Below, piece by piece: positions 35,600 through 45,461 of a stretch of 64,000 nucleotides of DNA; the stretch's first letter is position 1; the number at the start of each line of letters is the position of its first letter. The notes beneath the pieces are model-generated. The model was not told the DNA's origin and made no database searches. It saw only the letters and a program-made list of their open reading frames with translations. Both the position numbers and the translations under genes were made by a program. The stretch is from assembly GCF_007567505.1 (NCBI RefSeq), contig NZ_CP041783.1, positions 3,658,001 to 3,722,000 on the forward strand, read 5' to 3'. The stretch comes from Shewanella donghaensis (lineage in GTDB: Bacteria > Pseudomonadota > Gammaproteobacteria > Enterobacterales > Shewanellaceae).

Positions 35600-35761
35600 T
35601 CCAAACTTAGTTTGGATTAAGCCACAATACTAATTTACTTATAAAGATGAGGGTATAACCCTTCTTCGGAGCGGGTAGGAGATCCAAGAGGGAGTAGCCG
35701 TTATTCCCTCTTGGCCAGTGCAGGATGGAATCCTGCGATCTTAATCCAAACTGAATTTGGA
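35600..35761. mobile_element. MITE-like element with 21-base terminal inverted repeats
   Basis: The ends 35601-35621 and 35740-35760 are inverted repeats matching at 19 of 21 positions (each carries GTTTGGATTAAG on its inward-reading strand). Inside are three further palindromes: GGGTATAACCC (35651-35661), a 10-base stem CCAAGAGGGA/TCCCTCTTGG (35684-35714) and GCAGGAT/ATCCTGC (35720-35736). It is too short to code for a transposase and is non-coding. No clear target-site duplication is visible. It lies between convergent acnB and the DUF971 gene and ends 9 bases from the latter's stop. It could be a non-autonomous transposon or a structured repeat. Confidence 0.6.
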
Positions 35762-35770
35762 AATCACAAC

Positions 35771-36163
35771 TTATGAATACTTAATATTCATATCAATCAA
35801 AGGTTCACGCGAACCTTTCTCAGCACGAAGTCGTGCTAAATACCGTTCCCAAATTTCCACTTGTTGGTTACCCAATTCAAATAAAATCTTCCAAGAAAAT
35901 AGCCCAGTATCATGGCCATCATCAAAAGTGATTTTTACCGCGTAATTGCCTACTGGCTCAATACCAGTGATATTGACGGCTTTCTTGTGAGTCACAAGAA
36001 TAGGGTTACCGTGGCGCTGCACTTCAGCAGACGGGGAGTGAACACGTAACATTTCACAACTGATATTGAATACTTCACCGCTTTCAAAGCTGACTTCAAG
36101 CAGTTTAGATTTACGCTTTAACTTTAGATCAGTAACAACTGGGCTTTTGTCTTGTTGGCTCAT
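35771..36163 (-). CDS. DUF971 domain protein
   Basis: A 130-residue protein starting at MSQQDKSPVV (36163), with AAAGAGAGC upstream as ribosome-binding site; the frame is open to 36256 but that extension is not supported. It contains the DUF971 (GBBH-like N-terminal) fold, with KSKLLEVSFESGEVFNISCEMLRVHSPSAEV and KITFDDGHDTGLFSWKILFELG. DUF971 proteins are linked to Fe-S or metal handling and to gamma-butyrobetaine hydroxylase N-termini, but the role of the stand-alone form is unknown. In Shewanella-like genomes it follows hslVU, as here. Confidence 0.82.
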   Translation of the reverse strand: MSQQDKSPVVTDLKLKRKSKLLEVSFESGEVFNISCEMLRVHSPSAEVQRHGNPILVTHKKAVNITGIEPVGNYAVKITFDDGHDTGLFSWKILFELGNQQVEIWERYLARLRAEKGSREPLIDMNIKYS

Positions 36164-36369
36164 GAAATAGCTCTCTTTTAAGATGCTGTCAGCAACAGTT
36201 AAGTTTGCTGGCTGGCGATGATAGACAATAAAAAAGGTGATAGTCCATTGTGGCACTAATCACCTTTATTTTACTAATCCTGTTGATGCTAAATTAGTTT
36301 TAGATCACAGTTCGTTTTAGCTCACTGATAAATGTAAATTCAAACAGCGCTTTAAGAATCAAGCAGTGC

Positions 36370-37694
36370 TTAAAGAATGAAGCGACTTAAGTCTTCATCT
36401 TCCACTAAGGCATCTAGGTGATCATTGACATATTCAGCATCAATCATGAATGAGCTACCTGATTTTTCAGAAGCGTCATATGAAATCTCTTCCATCAGCT
36501 TTTCCATCACAGTGTGAAGACGACGAGCACCGATGTTTTCAGTGGTCTCGTTGACTTGCCATGCGGCTTTAGCAATGCGTTCAATTCCGCATTCACTAAA
36601 TTCAACCGTTACGCCTTCAGTACCCATTAACGCCACATATTGCTCAGTTAGAGAAGCATGGGGTTCAGTTAGGATACGTTTAAAGTCATCGGCGGTTAAT
36701 GCACTTAGCTCAACACGGATCGGTAAACGACCTTGAAGCTCTGGGATTAAATCCGATGGCTTAGACATCTGGAACGCACCAGAGGCGATAAACAAGATAT
36801 GGTCGGTTTTGACCATGCCGTGTTTAGTGGTAACAGTACAACCTTCGATTAATGGCAGTAAGTCACGTTGTACACCTTCACGAGATACATCAGGACCTGA
36901 GCTTTCACCGCGCTTACAAATCTTGTCGATTTCATCTAAGAATACGATACCGTTTTGTTCAACCAAATCGATAGCTTGCTCTTTCATGTCTTCTTGATTA
37001 ACAAGTTTTGCCGCTTCTTCTTCGATAAGCAGTTTGAAGGCTTCTTTAATTTTAACTTTTTTACGGTTCTCTTTAGTTTGTCCCATGTTTTGGAACATAC
37101 TTTGAAGCTGATTAGTCATCTCTTCCATGCCTGGAGGAGACATGATTTCAACACCCACTTGTGGCGCAGCTAAATCGATATCAATTTCTTTATCGTCTAA
37201 CTGGCCTTCACGCAGTTTTTTACGGAAGATTTGGCGGGTATTTGAATCATCTTTCTTTTCAGTGTCCCATTCATCTTTTGGCTTAGGTAATAGCGCATCA
37301 AGAATACGTTCTTCTGCCATTTCCTCAGCGCGATGACGACCCTTTTTCATTTGCTGTTCACGAGTCATTTTCACGGCAGAGTCAGTCAAATCACGGATGA
37401 TTTGCTCAACTTCTTTGCCGACATAACCCACTTCAGTGAATTTAGTGGCTTCAACCTTTATAAAAGGCGCATTGGCTAACTTTGCTAAACGGCGGGCAAT
37501 TTCAGTTTTACCGACACCGGTAGGGCCAATCATTAAAATATTCTTTGGCGTCACTTCTTGACGAAATGAGGCTTCAAGTTGCATGCGTCTCCAACGGTTA
37601 CGAAGAGCAACGGCCACAGAACGTTTTGCATTTTTTTGACCAATGATGTGCGAGTCTAGCTCATGGACAATCTCGCGGGGGTCATTTCAGACAT
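36370..37694 (-). CDS. hslU: ATP-dependent protease ATPase subunit HslU, with an apparent frameshift near the start
   Basis: AAA+ unfoldase of the HslVU (ClpYQ) protease. Walker [10 protein letters not shown], Walker [11 protein letters not shown] and the C-terminal [11 protein letters not shown] (which docks into HslV) are intact. The natural ATG is at 37694, with AAGGA 8 bases before it, and encodes MSEMTP; after a run of five C (minus strand; 37677-37681) the frame is lost and stops within a few codons. Adding one C restores [15 protein letters not shown] and gives a normal 441-residue HslU. Without repair the open frame begins only at a GTG at 37617, losing 26 conserved residues. This is a sequencing error, a true mutation or frameshift control. 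Confidence 0.88.
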
Positions 37695-37715
37695 AGATAA
37701 TTCCTTACGTTCTAA

Positions 37716-38240
37716 TTAGTAGTCGATTTGCTCAACAGTTTTATGTTGGTTGGTGAATACGCAAATATCACCGGCAATCGTTAATGATTTTTCTGCAATT
37801 TCACGGGCAGTTAAGTCAGTATTTTGTAATAACGCTAATGCTGATGCATGGGCAAAGTTGCCACCAGAGCCAATAGCAATCAAGTCATGCTCAGGCTGAA
37901 CCACATCACCATTACCAGTAATGATTAATGATTCTTTAGTGTCAGCAACAATAAGCATGGCTTCAAGGTTGCGGAGCATCTTGTCAGTACGCCAATCCTT
38001 TGCGAGCTCAACGGCTGATTTTAATAAATGGCCTTGATGCATCTCGAGCTTGGTTTCAAAACGCTCAAAAAGAGTGAATGCATCAGCTGTACCGCCAGCA
38101 AAACCAGCGATAACTTTATTTTGGTATAAGCGACGCACTTTACGTGCATTGCCTTTCATGACGGTATTGCCGAGAGAAACTTGGCCATCACCTGCGATGA
38201 CAACTTGATTATTGCGGCGTACGGATACGATAGTAGTCAC
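37716..38240 (-). CDS. hslV: ATP-dependent protease proteolytic subunit HslV
   Basis: A 174-residue proteasome-beta-like peptidase with the N-terminal nucleophile threonine ([22 protein letters not shown]; the Met is removed to expose Thr2), [10 protein letters not shown] and [17 protein letters not shown]. It forms dodecamers capped by HslU hexamers and degrades misfolded proteins in the cytosol. It begins the hslV-hslU pair, 21 bases before the hslU ATG, and lies behind a heat-shock promoter. Confidence 0.96.
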   Translation of the reverse strand: MTTIVSVRRNNQVVIAGDGQVSLGNTVMKGNARKVRRLYQNKVIAGFAGGTADAFTLFERFETKLEMHQGHLLKSAVELAKDWRTDKMLRNLEAMLIVADTKESLIITGNGDVVQPEHDLIAIGSGGNFAHASALALLQNTDLTAREIAEKSLTIAGDICVFTNQHKTVEQIDY

Positions 38241-38297
38241 GGTAAATCCTCTTAACGACGGCAGCGAATAGGAGTCTGCTGCTTGCTGATAAACTAG

Positions 38298-38325
38298 ATA
38301 TGGGGGTTGTTAACATAATTTCAAG
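38298..38325 (-). promoter_or_regulatory. Sigma-32 (RpoH) heat-shock promoter of hslVU
   Basis: On the minus strand CTTGAAA (38325-38319) and CCCCATAT (38305-38298) are separated by 13 bases, a near-perfect match to the RpoH consensus CTTGAAA-N11-16-CCCCATNT. It lies about 60 bases before the hslV start. Confidence 0.88.
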
Positions 38326-38485
38326 GCGATTAAAGGGATTGATTCGGTTATATTGTTGTCCGATTGGGTAAGTAAGAATAACCTGGAAAACCTTATTGGG
38401 CTGAGGTGGATGAATAATGGTTTACAGAAACAATCAAAATAGTTTGGCTATATAATTTATTAAGAAACTAAGGAATGCTGTACTG

Positions 38486-40636
38486 ATGGCAAATAAAGGA
38501 ATATTGACACTATCAGGAGTGATAGTGTTGGCGTGTATCGTTTTGTATTTTAATCATGAGAGGCAAACTCCCCCTCCTAAAGTTACCACATTAGCAACCC
38601 CATTATTACCAGCGTCACAACTAGAAATTGTGATGGACCCAGAGCAATTGCTTAATGATCCTGAGTTAACTAAAGAGAAAGTATTGGCATCATTAAATGA
38701 GATTAAAGCTCAGTGTCATAAAATGAATGGTGATTTTAGTTCTCAAGTCGGGCAAATCCATCAAATTATTATTACGGCGTTAGAGCAATCACTTAAAGAT
38801 GGCAAAACAGTCAGAGAATTACTGGCTTATGAGCAGCAATATACTACGCACTATAACGGTTTTGATGACTTACTGTTGCAAGCTCAAGTAAATTTAGCCA
38901 GAGAAAAACTAACGATTATTAGTGATGTAGCGGTTCTTGCCAAGTGGCAGGGGTTAGAAGTCATCAGTGATTTTAATCAGGAGTTTATTGCAACGATCGT
39001 TGAATCAATGGGGGGAACGACTTCTCAAACGCCATTGTTCAATATGAATTTTGGGCTTAACCCCCATATCACAGCTGATGATTTAGCTTTGCTATTAAGT
39101 AATCAAGACAACTTTAATACCTATTTAGATACCTTTATTCAAATTGAAAATACCCGTGCAATTTCGCCATCAATGCTTTTTGTTGCAACATCAAAACAGA
39201 TGCCAATTGAAAATTTTAGGCTTGAAGCGAATGCTAAAACATTTACTGTTAATGATGTGGCCTTGGCAATAAGGAGCCACTTACCGAGTGAGTATATTGA
39301 AATATTACTTAATAATACAACGGCATATGATGAGTTCCCTGCTTTCATTCAAGACAGAGATGGCGCAGGTATTGACGATATTGGCGGCAAATTTAATAAT
39401 TTAGCTGATGTGGCAGTAAGTGAATTTGACTTAGTCACACTTAAATTATTAGTGGAGAAAGGCGTTAAGCCTACCAATGAGCCTGGTATCTTTACTGCAA
39501 TGGATATCGCACTGTTAAACCTACCTAAAAATAGCCAACTGCAACCAACTGAAGACATGAGAAATCAGTATATTGAGATGATCAACTACCTCAACCAGCA
39601 AGCTTATAAAGCGCATGGTTCAGTTTCTAAAAATGGTGACGGTGAAGTGTCTTTCGGTTCTCCTTATCTACCTGGCTACACATATACAGAGGCATTAACT
39701 AATTTAGGGTTAGAGCAAATATCTAGCGATATTGAATTGCTTGACGACAGTATCGTAATTGTTCCAGCCGCAATTGACGACTCAATAGTATCACAAGCGA
39801 TTATAGCGGCAGATAAAAGGAAGCTTCAGTTAGCTGCTCAACGTGCACCTTGTGCTCGTATTGAGCAAGACTTAAATGATGCACAGCAGTTTGCTACACC
39901 ACAAAGAATGGTTGAAATCGTTAAGTCATTAATGACGCAAGAAGTTGATGTTGGCGCTGAATTGCATCGTATGGACCCCGCGTTAATTGCAGTGTGGCAT
40001 CAAGAGCTGTTGTATCAAAATCAGCGTAATGAGGCTTCAAATTTTGAAAATGAGTTTAAGCAATTGATAAAACAGAATCGAGTGGATGAGGCTGGTATTT
40101 ATGCTACCACTTATACGCTAACTCAGTCTGAAACGGATTTTCTATTACATCATGTGGTAAAAAATAAAGCGTTTGCAACAGTTTGGATTTCAAGAATGGC
40201 GCCTAAAAATCCAAGTGGTTTGTCTATGTTTAACGGCCTTCCATTGATTGATTGGCAATCCTTAAAAGACGAAAAGTTTGATTTTGCGCTTGAAGATACT
40301 TGGGGTAATGATTTATTTAGTGTTGCGGCTAAAAAAACAGTAGAACATGTTGACTGGTTATTAGATTATGGCCTTAAACCTGATATGAATACTTTAGGGT
40401 TAGATCCATTTGATATTGCCCTTGAAGGTAGTTATATGCAAAAGGAGTTAACACAAGCAGCTGTTAGACTTGGGCAACTTGTAGATAAGGTTGAGCCGAG
40501 CCACTTAGCAAGAATTGCACGTTTGAAAGCTTTTTTCCCTGAAGAGTATCAGGAGCTAATAGATAACAATAAAAAATTTATTGTTACTGACGATATTGAA
40601 ATGAATCAATACAGGCAAGTCAAAATGTACTTCTAA
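38486..40636 (+). CDS. Membrane-anchored protein of unknown function with ankyrin-like segments
   Basis: A 716-residue protein I do not recognise. It opens with a single hydrophobic segment (GILTLSGVIVLACIVLYF, residues 5-22), so most of it is probably periplasmic, anchored at the N-terminus. Two segments look ankyrin-like: LVTLKLLVEKGVKP...TAMDIALLNLP near residues 313-345 and VEHVDWLLDYGLKP...DPFDIALEGSY near 617-650. A Pro-rich stretch follows the anchor, and cysteines are few. It is a lone gene between hslV (divergent) and ftsN (convergent), sharing a terminator with the latter. It has no shared operon to hint at function. Confidence 0.75.
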   Translation: MANKGILTLSGVIVLACIVLYFNHERQTPPPKVTTLATPLLPASQLEIVMDPEQLLNDPELTKEKVLASLNEIKAQCHKMNGDFSSQVGQIHQIIITALEQSLKDGKTVRELLAYEQQYTTHYNGFDDLLLQAQVNLAREKLTIISDVAVLAKWQGLEVISDFNQEFIATIVESMGGTTSQTPLFNMNFGLNPHITADDLALLLSNQDNFNTYLDTFIQIENTRAISPSMLFVATSKQMPIENFRLEANAKTFTVNDVALAIRSHLPSEYIEILLNNTTAYDEFPAFIQDRDGAGIDDIGGKFNNLADVAVSEFDLVTLKLLVEKGVKPTNEPGIFTAMDIALLNLPKNSQLQPTEDMRNQYIEMINYLNQQAYKAHGSVSKNGDGEVSFGSPYLPGYTYTEALTNLGLEQISSDIELLDDSIVIVPAAIDDSIVSQAIIAADKRKLQLAAQRAPCARIEQDLNDAQQFATPQRMVEIVKSLMTQEVDVGAELHRMDPALIAVWHQELLYQNQRNEASNFENEFKQLIKQNRVDEAGIYATTYTLTQSETDFLLHHVVKNKAFATVWISRMAPKNPSGLSMFNGLPLIDWQSLKDEKFDFALEDTWGNDLFSVAAKKTVEHVDWLLDYGLKPDMNTLGLDPFDIALEGSYMQKELTQAAVRLGQLVDKVEPSHLARIARLKAFFPEEYQELIDNNKKFIVTDDIEMNQYRQVKMYF

Positions 40637-40640
40637 ACAC

Positions 40641-40670
40641 AAAAAAAGCGACTTGCTAAAGTCGCTTTTA
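40641..40670. terminator. Bidirectional terminator between the unknown gene and ftsN
   Basis: AAAAAAAGCGACTT-GCTA-AAGTCGCTTTTA serves both converging genes, with A and T runs on the two sides. Confidence 0.8.
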
Positions 40671-40681
40671 ATTTGTCGTTT

Positions 40682-41290
40682 TTAATATTCCCAAAGCCAA
40701 ATCTGGCAACCATTAATACCGGCGCGCTGTAGTTTATGTCTCGTGCGCTCGGCAGCACGCTTGGTGTCAAATGGCCCTAAGATGACCTTATGCCAAACAC
40801 CAGTTGTGCCTTGGGTAGCTCTTACTTGTGCTTCTAAACCTTGAAAAGCAATCACGGCTTTCATTTCCTCAGCCTGATCCAGCTTTCTAAATGAAGCACA
40901 TTGCATTTGGTAAGGCCCTTTAGACTTCATTGCATCTTCAGGGACTTCAATATCAATGCTATTGTTTTCTAGTTCCTCTAAATAAGTCCACTCTTCCGTC
41001 GGTTTTGGCGGCAGGGCATTAGGATCTTTTTTAGCCGGCTTATTTACTGGTTCAGTAACCGGCTTCGTTACTGTCTTTTCAATGGTCTCTGTAACCGGCG
41101 CTGATTGAGCCGGAGCATCATCAGAACTGCCGCTGATAAACCATAGACCATAACCAAAGGCGCCTAAAAGCAAAATCACAATCAAGGTCGGCAAGTAAGG
41201 GATAGAGCGCTTTTGTTTTGCTGCGCCCTTTCTTGCTGGTTTACGTTTTTTAGAACTCGGCTTTTTATTGTTAGCGTAATCTCGGCTCAT
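40682..41290 (-). CDS. ftsN: Cell division protein FtsN (SPOR domain)
   Basis: A 202-residue bitopic protein. A basic cytoplasmic tail (SSKKRKPARKGAAKQKR) is followed by a membrane segment (IPYLPTLIVILLLGAFGYGLWFI, about residues 29-51), a Pro/Lys/Thr-rich linker and a C-terminal SPOR domain (about 120-202: YQMQCASFRKLDQAEEMKA...WHKVILGPFDTKRAAERT) that binds denuded peptidoglycan at the septum. It is shorter than E. coli FtsN, as in other Shewanella. It lies 1 base after argS and downstream of priA, the same order as in E. coli where ftsN neighbours priA. Confidence 0.88.
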   Translation of the reverse strand: MSRDYANNKKPSSKKRKPARKGAAKQKRSIPYLPTLIVILLLGAFGYGLWFISGSSDDAPAQSAPVTETIEKTVTKPVTEPVNKPAKKDPNALPPKPTEEWTYLEELENNSIDIEVPEDAMKSKGPYQMQCASFRKLDQAEEMKAVIAFQGLEAQVRATQGTTGVWHKVILGPFDTKRAAERTRHKLQRAGINGCQIWLWEY

Positions 41291-41291
41291 G

Positions 41292-43037
41292 TTACATGCG
41301 CTCTAATGTTTCAATACCTAACAGCGATAAACCCGTTTTTAAGGTTCTTGATGTTAGTTGAGCTAATAATAAGCGGCTTTGTTTTTGCGCTTCAGTATCA
41401 GCAGCAAGCACTGGGCAAGCTTCATAGAAACTTGAGAACTCACTGGCAAGTTCATATACATAAGCACACATAACATGTGGCTGACCTTTGTCGGTCATGC
41501 GAGTAAGTACTTCACCAAACTGAGCCAGTTTAGTGCCCAGTTCTTTTTCTTTCTCGTGTTCTAGTACAATTTTAGCTTGGCTTAAATCCACATCTGCCGC
41601 ACGCTTAAATATGCCTGCTACACGTGTGTAGGCATATAATAAGTAGGGTGCGGTATTACCTTCAAAGCTGAGCATTTGTTCGAAGCTAAAGATGTAATCA
41701 CTAGCACGGTTTTTAGATAAGTCAGCATATTTAACTGAGCTGATGCCAACAACGCGTGCGACTTCAAGCACGGTCTCTTCATCCATATCTGGGTTTTTGC
41801 TACGCACTAACTCAATGGCACGAACATTCGCTTCATCAAGTAAATCAACTAACTTAACCACACCGCCACTACGAGTCTTAAATGGACGACCATCAGGGCC
41901 ATTCATGGTGCCAAACCCAGTATGTTCAAGTGATAATCCGTCACGAACGAAACCCGCTGTCTTAGCAAGTTTGAAAACTTGTTGGAAATGCAGCGCTTGA
42001 CGTAAATCGACGAAGTACATTGCGCGATCGGCTTTTAATACATTTGAGCGGTAACGCATCGCGGCTAAATCAGAGGTGGCATATAAGTAGCCGCCATCTG
42101 CTTTTTGAATAATAACCGGCAAAGGCTCACCGTCTTTAGTGCGGAATTCTTCTTGAAAAACCACTTTGGCGCCATTACTTTCGCTCAATAAGCCTTTCGC
42201 ATCTAAGTCTTTTACGACTTGATGTAAATCGCCATTGTAAGCACTTTCGCCATGCACATCTTTACGGGTTAAAGTTACGCCAAGACGTTTATATACGTCA
42301 TGACAATGTGCTAATGATATGTCGTTAAATTCACGCCATAACTTATTACAGTACTCATCACCAGATTGTAATGACACCACAAGGTTACGTGCACGAGTAG
42401 CAAAGTCGCTTGATTCATCAAAGCGAACTTTTGCTTCACGGTAGAATGTTTCTAAATCAGATAACTCAAGGTCAGCTTGTTCGCCGTTAGCGGCGCGAAG
42501 CTCTTCCATATACGCGAGTAACATGCCGAACTGAGTCCCCCAGTCACCCACATGGTTTTGACGAATAACATTGTGGCCGCAAAACTCTAAAGCGCGAACA
42601 ATACTGTCACCAATAATGGTTGAACGTAGATGACCAACGTGCATTTCTTTCGCGAGGTTTGGAGATGAGTAATCCACTACAATGGTTTGTTGCTCAGGTA
42701 AAGTAATCCCTAAATGCTCATCATTTAATGCGTCTTGTAATTGACTCGCCAATGCATTGTCATCAATAAAGAAGTTGATGAAGCCTGGGCCTGCAATTTC
42801 AACTTTAGCAATATGGCTTGAAGCTGGCAGGTTATCGATAATCAACTGTGCGATATCACGCGGGTTCTTTTTGGCGACTTTAGTTAGCATCATCGCTAAG
42901 TTAGTAGCTAAATCACCATGGCTTTTATCTTTAGTTCGGTCGACCACAATTCGAGCCTGAAAATCAGCTGGTACAATGCCTTGTTGCTTAAAAGATTCGA
43001 CGGTTTGTTCTAGTAAAGATGCAATATGTGATTTCAT
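41292..43037 (-). CDS. argS: Arginyl-tRNA synthetase
   Basis: A 581-residue class I synthetase. The Arg-tRNA N-terminal domain comes first, then the HIGH-type motif in [21 protein letters not shown] (about residues 122-142). The catalytic core continues with [11 protein letters not shown], and a DALR anticodon-binding domain forms the C-terminus. The end LGIETLERM is the typical ArgRS terminus. It attaches arginine to tRNA-Arg and needs the tRNA for amino-acid activation. The next gene, ftsN, follows directly. Confidence 0.96.
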   Translation of the reverse strand: MKSHIASLLEQTVESFKQQGIVPADFQARIVVDRTKDKSHGDLATNLAMMLTKVAKKNPRDIAQLIIDNLPASSHIAKVEIAGPGFINFFIDDNALASQLQDALNDEHLGITLPEQQTIVVDYSSPNLAKEMHVGHLRSTIIGDSIVRALEFCGHNVIRQNHVGDWGTQFGMLLAYMEELRAANGEQADLELSDLETFYREAKVRFDESSDFATRARNLVVSLQSGDEYCNKLWREFNDISLAHCHDVYKRLGVTLTRKDVHGESAYNGDLHQVVKDLDAKGLLSESNGAKVVFQEEFRTKDGEPLPVIIQKADGGYLYATSDLAAMRYRSNVLKADRAMYFVDLRQALHFQQVFKLAKTAGFVRDGLSLEHTGFGTMNGPDGRPFKTRSGGVVKLVDLLDEANVRAIELVRSKNPDMDEETVLEVARVVGISSVKYADLSKNRASDYIFSFEQMLSFEGNTAPYLLYAYTRVAGIFKRAADVDLSQAKIVLEHEKEKELGTKLAQFGEVLTRMTDKGQPHVMCAYVYELASEFSSFYEACPVLAADTEAQKQSRLLLAQLTSRTLKTGLSLLGIETLERM

Positions 43038-43191
43038 GGGCGATTATCAGCACTAACTTAAAGTAAAAGGGTGGGGTAACCGACTATTTTAGCCGCTTTT
43101 GATACTCAAATGCTATCTCGATAAGGGATTTATTCGAGATTTTTTTTAATTATCAGCAAAGCTAACATAATCGATTTATAGGTCAATTGAA

Positions 43192-45387
43192 TTACATTAA
43201 ATCTTGGGGATCTCTATCGATACTCCAGCGACAGCGTTTGCTCTCATTTAATGCTTCAATAATTGGCAGCGCTTGTTCAAAAACTTGCTGTAATCGTTGA
43301 CGATTTTTGGCTTGGAATAGCAATTGACGACGATACTTACCCGCCTTGCGATCAAGTGGAGCAGGCATAGGACCAATCACTTCAAACTCTTTATCTTGTG
43401 GCAATAAGCTGGCTACTTGGTTTAAAAAGTTATCGGCATCTTCAGCAATAAGCGCATCAGCTCTAATGAGTACCATATGCCATGCTGGTGGCAATAAAGC
43501 TTGTTGACGTTCTTTCAACTGCCCACGGGCGAATTGGCCATAACCATGTTGGAGTAAGTCTCTTAAGATTGGATTATCGCTTTGATGAGTTTGCAGCAGC
43601 ACTTTTCCGGGTTTATCAGCACGACCTGCTCGACCTGAAACTTGCGTATAAAGCTGGGCAAAGCGTTCAGGCGCTCTAAAGTCAGCGCTAAACAATGCAC
43701 CATCAACATCCATTAATCCCACTAAGGTCACATCAGGGAAGTGATGGCCTTTAGCCAGCATCTGTGTGCCCACAAGAATTTTATACTCACCTTTTAAGAT
43801 GCCATTAAGTTGCTTCTCTAATGAGCCTTTTTTACGGGTAGTATCACGATCTATTCGAACTACTGGGTATTGGGGGAACTCTTGTTCTAAGGTTTGGGCT
43901 AATTGCTCAGTGCCTGTGCCATGACCCATTAGCATGGTACTACCACACTCATGACATTGGTGTGGGATCGCGTATTGATTGCCGCAGTGGTGACAACAGA
44001 TTTCATTCAAGCCTTGATGGACAGTAAAAAAGGCGTCACAACGGTCGCACTCATGCAGGTGACCACATTCATGACATAAAAGCGCTGGTGAGAACCCACG
44101 GCGGTTCAAAAAGAGTAATACTTGATTGCCAGCATCTAAATGCATACGCATTTCATTAATCATCGAGGCTGACATCCCCGCTTTTAATGGATGTGAGCGA
44201 ATATCAATAATCCCTTGCTTCACTTTCTGCGCTGCGCCTGCACGCTCACTCAGTTCAAGGTGAGCGTAGCGTCCAGAAATGGCATTTTGTAGCGATTCTA
44301 GCGATGGTGTAGCTGAGCCCAAAATGACTTGGATATCTTCTAAGTTGCCACGCATAACCGCCAAGTCTCGAGCGTGATATCGCACCCCTTCTTGTTGCTT
44401 AAAGCTGCTGTCGTGTTCTTCATCCAAAATGATGACACCAGGAAAGGCCATCGGGGTAAATAAGGCTGAGCGAGTACCAATGATAATTGCGGCTTCACCT
44501 GATCGTGCTTGACGCCAGGCTTCTAAACGTTGGTTATCGGTCAATGCTGAGTGAATAACGGCAATTTTCACATCAAACCTGCGCTTAAATCGATTAATGG
44601 TTTGCGGTGTAAGGCCAATTTCAGGCACTAAAATTAGCGCTTGTTTACCTTGTTTTAAAATCGTTTCGAGAACCGATAAGTACACTTCAGTTTTACCTGA
44701 GCCAGTAATGCCTTCGATTAAACTGCAATGAAAACCTTGCTGTTGGTTAAGGATTGAAACTGCAACAGCTTGCTGTTTATTGAGCTTTAACGGCTCTTCT
44801 GTCATCACGAGTTGTTGGCGCCAACTTAAATCAGTCTTATTAACAATTTCTTTTCGTTCAATCCAGCCTTTGTCTTCAAGTGCTTTTAAGGCGACTTTAC
44901 TGAGTTCTTGGGTAGTGAAGTCATCTTGACTGATGGAGGATTGTTTAAATAATTCAAATAACTTTTTTTGTGCAGGCGCTCGTTTCAATATGCTGATATC
45001 GACTTCTTTGCCCTGTTCGTTCAAAGCAAATATGGTGGTCGTTTGTGGTTGTGGGCTTAAGCCTTTACGCAGTGCAACAGGTAAAGCTTGGCTTAACATT
45101 TGACCTTGACTGGCAAAGTAATATCTAGCCGCCCATAAGGTTAATTTGTATAAGGTTTCTGGTAGTAGGGGTTTATCATCGAGGAGTTCGGTGATAGGTT
45201 TAATCTTATTTGGTGGAACGTCACACTCATCTTTAATGGCGGTAATTAAACCAACAAGTTGTTGTCTACCAAAAGGCACTTTTACCCGCAATCCCAGCTT
45301 TATTTGTGATACGTTGGCTTCAGGGATTTGGTAACTAAAGGTTTGCCGCATTGGAACGGGCAGTGCAACCTCAACAAACACAGGCAT
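43192..45387 (-). CDS. priA: Primosomal protein N' (replication restart helicase PriA)
   Basis: A 731-residue superfamily 2 DNA helicase that reloads the replisome at abandoned forks. The N-terminal 3'-end-binding domain is followed by Walker A GITGSGKTEVYL, the DEEH box (ILDEEHDSSFKQQEG) and a zinc region with eight cysteines in paired CxxC-type motifs (CHECGHLHECDRC, CCHHCG, CHECG). The helicase C-terminal motifs VGTQMLAKGHHFPDVTLV and QVSGRAGRADKPG are intact. Its length matches E. coli PriA (732). Confidence 0.96.
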   Translation of the reverse strand: MPVFVEVALPVPMRQTFSYQIPEANVSQIKLGLRVKVPFGRQQLVGLITAIKDECDVPPNKIKPITELLDDKPLLPETLYKLTLWAARYYFASQGQMLSQALPVALRKGLSPQPQTTTIFALNEQGKEVDISILKRAPAQKKLFELFKQSSISQDDFTTQELSKVALKALEDKGWIERKEIVNKTDLSWRQQLVMTEEPLKLNKQQAVAVSILNQQQGFHCSLIEGITGSGKTEVYLSVLETILKQGKQALILVPEIGLTPQTINRFKRRFDVKIAVIHSALTDNQRLEAWRQARSGEAAIIIGTRSALFTPMAFPGVIILDEEHDSSFKQQEGVRYHARDLAVMRGNLEDIQVILGSATPSLESLQNAISGRYAHLELSERAGAAQKVKQGIIDIRSHPLKAGMSASMINEMRMHLDAGNQVLLFLNRRGFSPALLCHECGHLHECDRCDAFFTVHQGLNEICCHHCGNQYAIPHQCHECGSTMLMGHGTGTEQLAQTLEQEFPQYPVVRIDRDTTRKKGSLEKQLNGILKGEYKILVGTQMLAKGHHFPDVTLVGLMDVDGALFSADFRAPERFAQLYTQVSGRAGRADKPGKVLLQTHQSDNPILRDLLQHGYGQFARGQLKERQQALLPPAWHMVLIRADALIAEDADNFLNQVASLLPQDKEFEVIGPMPAPLDRKAGKYRRQLLFQAKNRQRLQQVFEQALPIIEALNESKRCRWSIDRDPQDLM

Positions 45388-45461
45388 AAGTCATCATCAT
45401 TCAGAATTGTGAAGGCCTAGTTTACTAGAGCCAGACCATAAAGAAATAGGATAAGAGAAAA

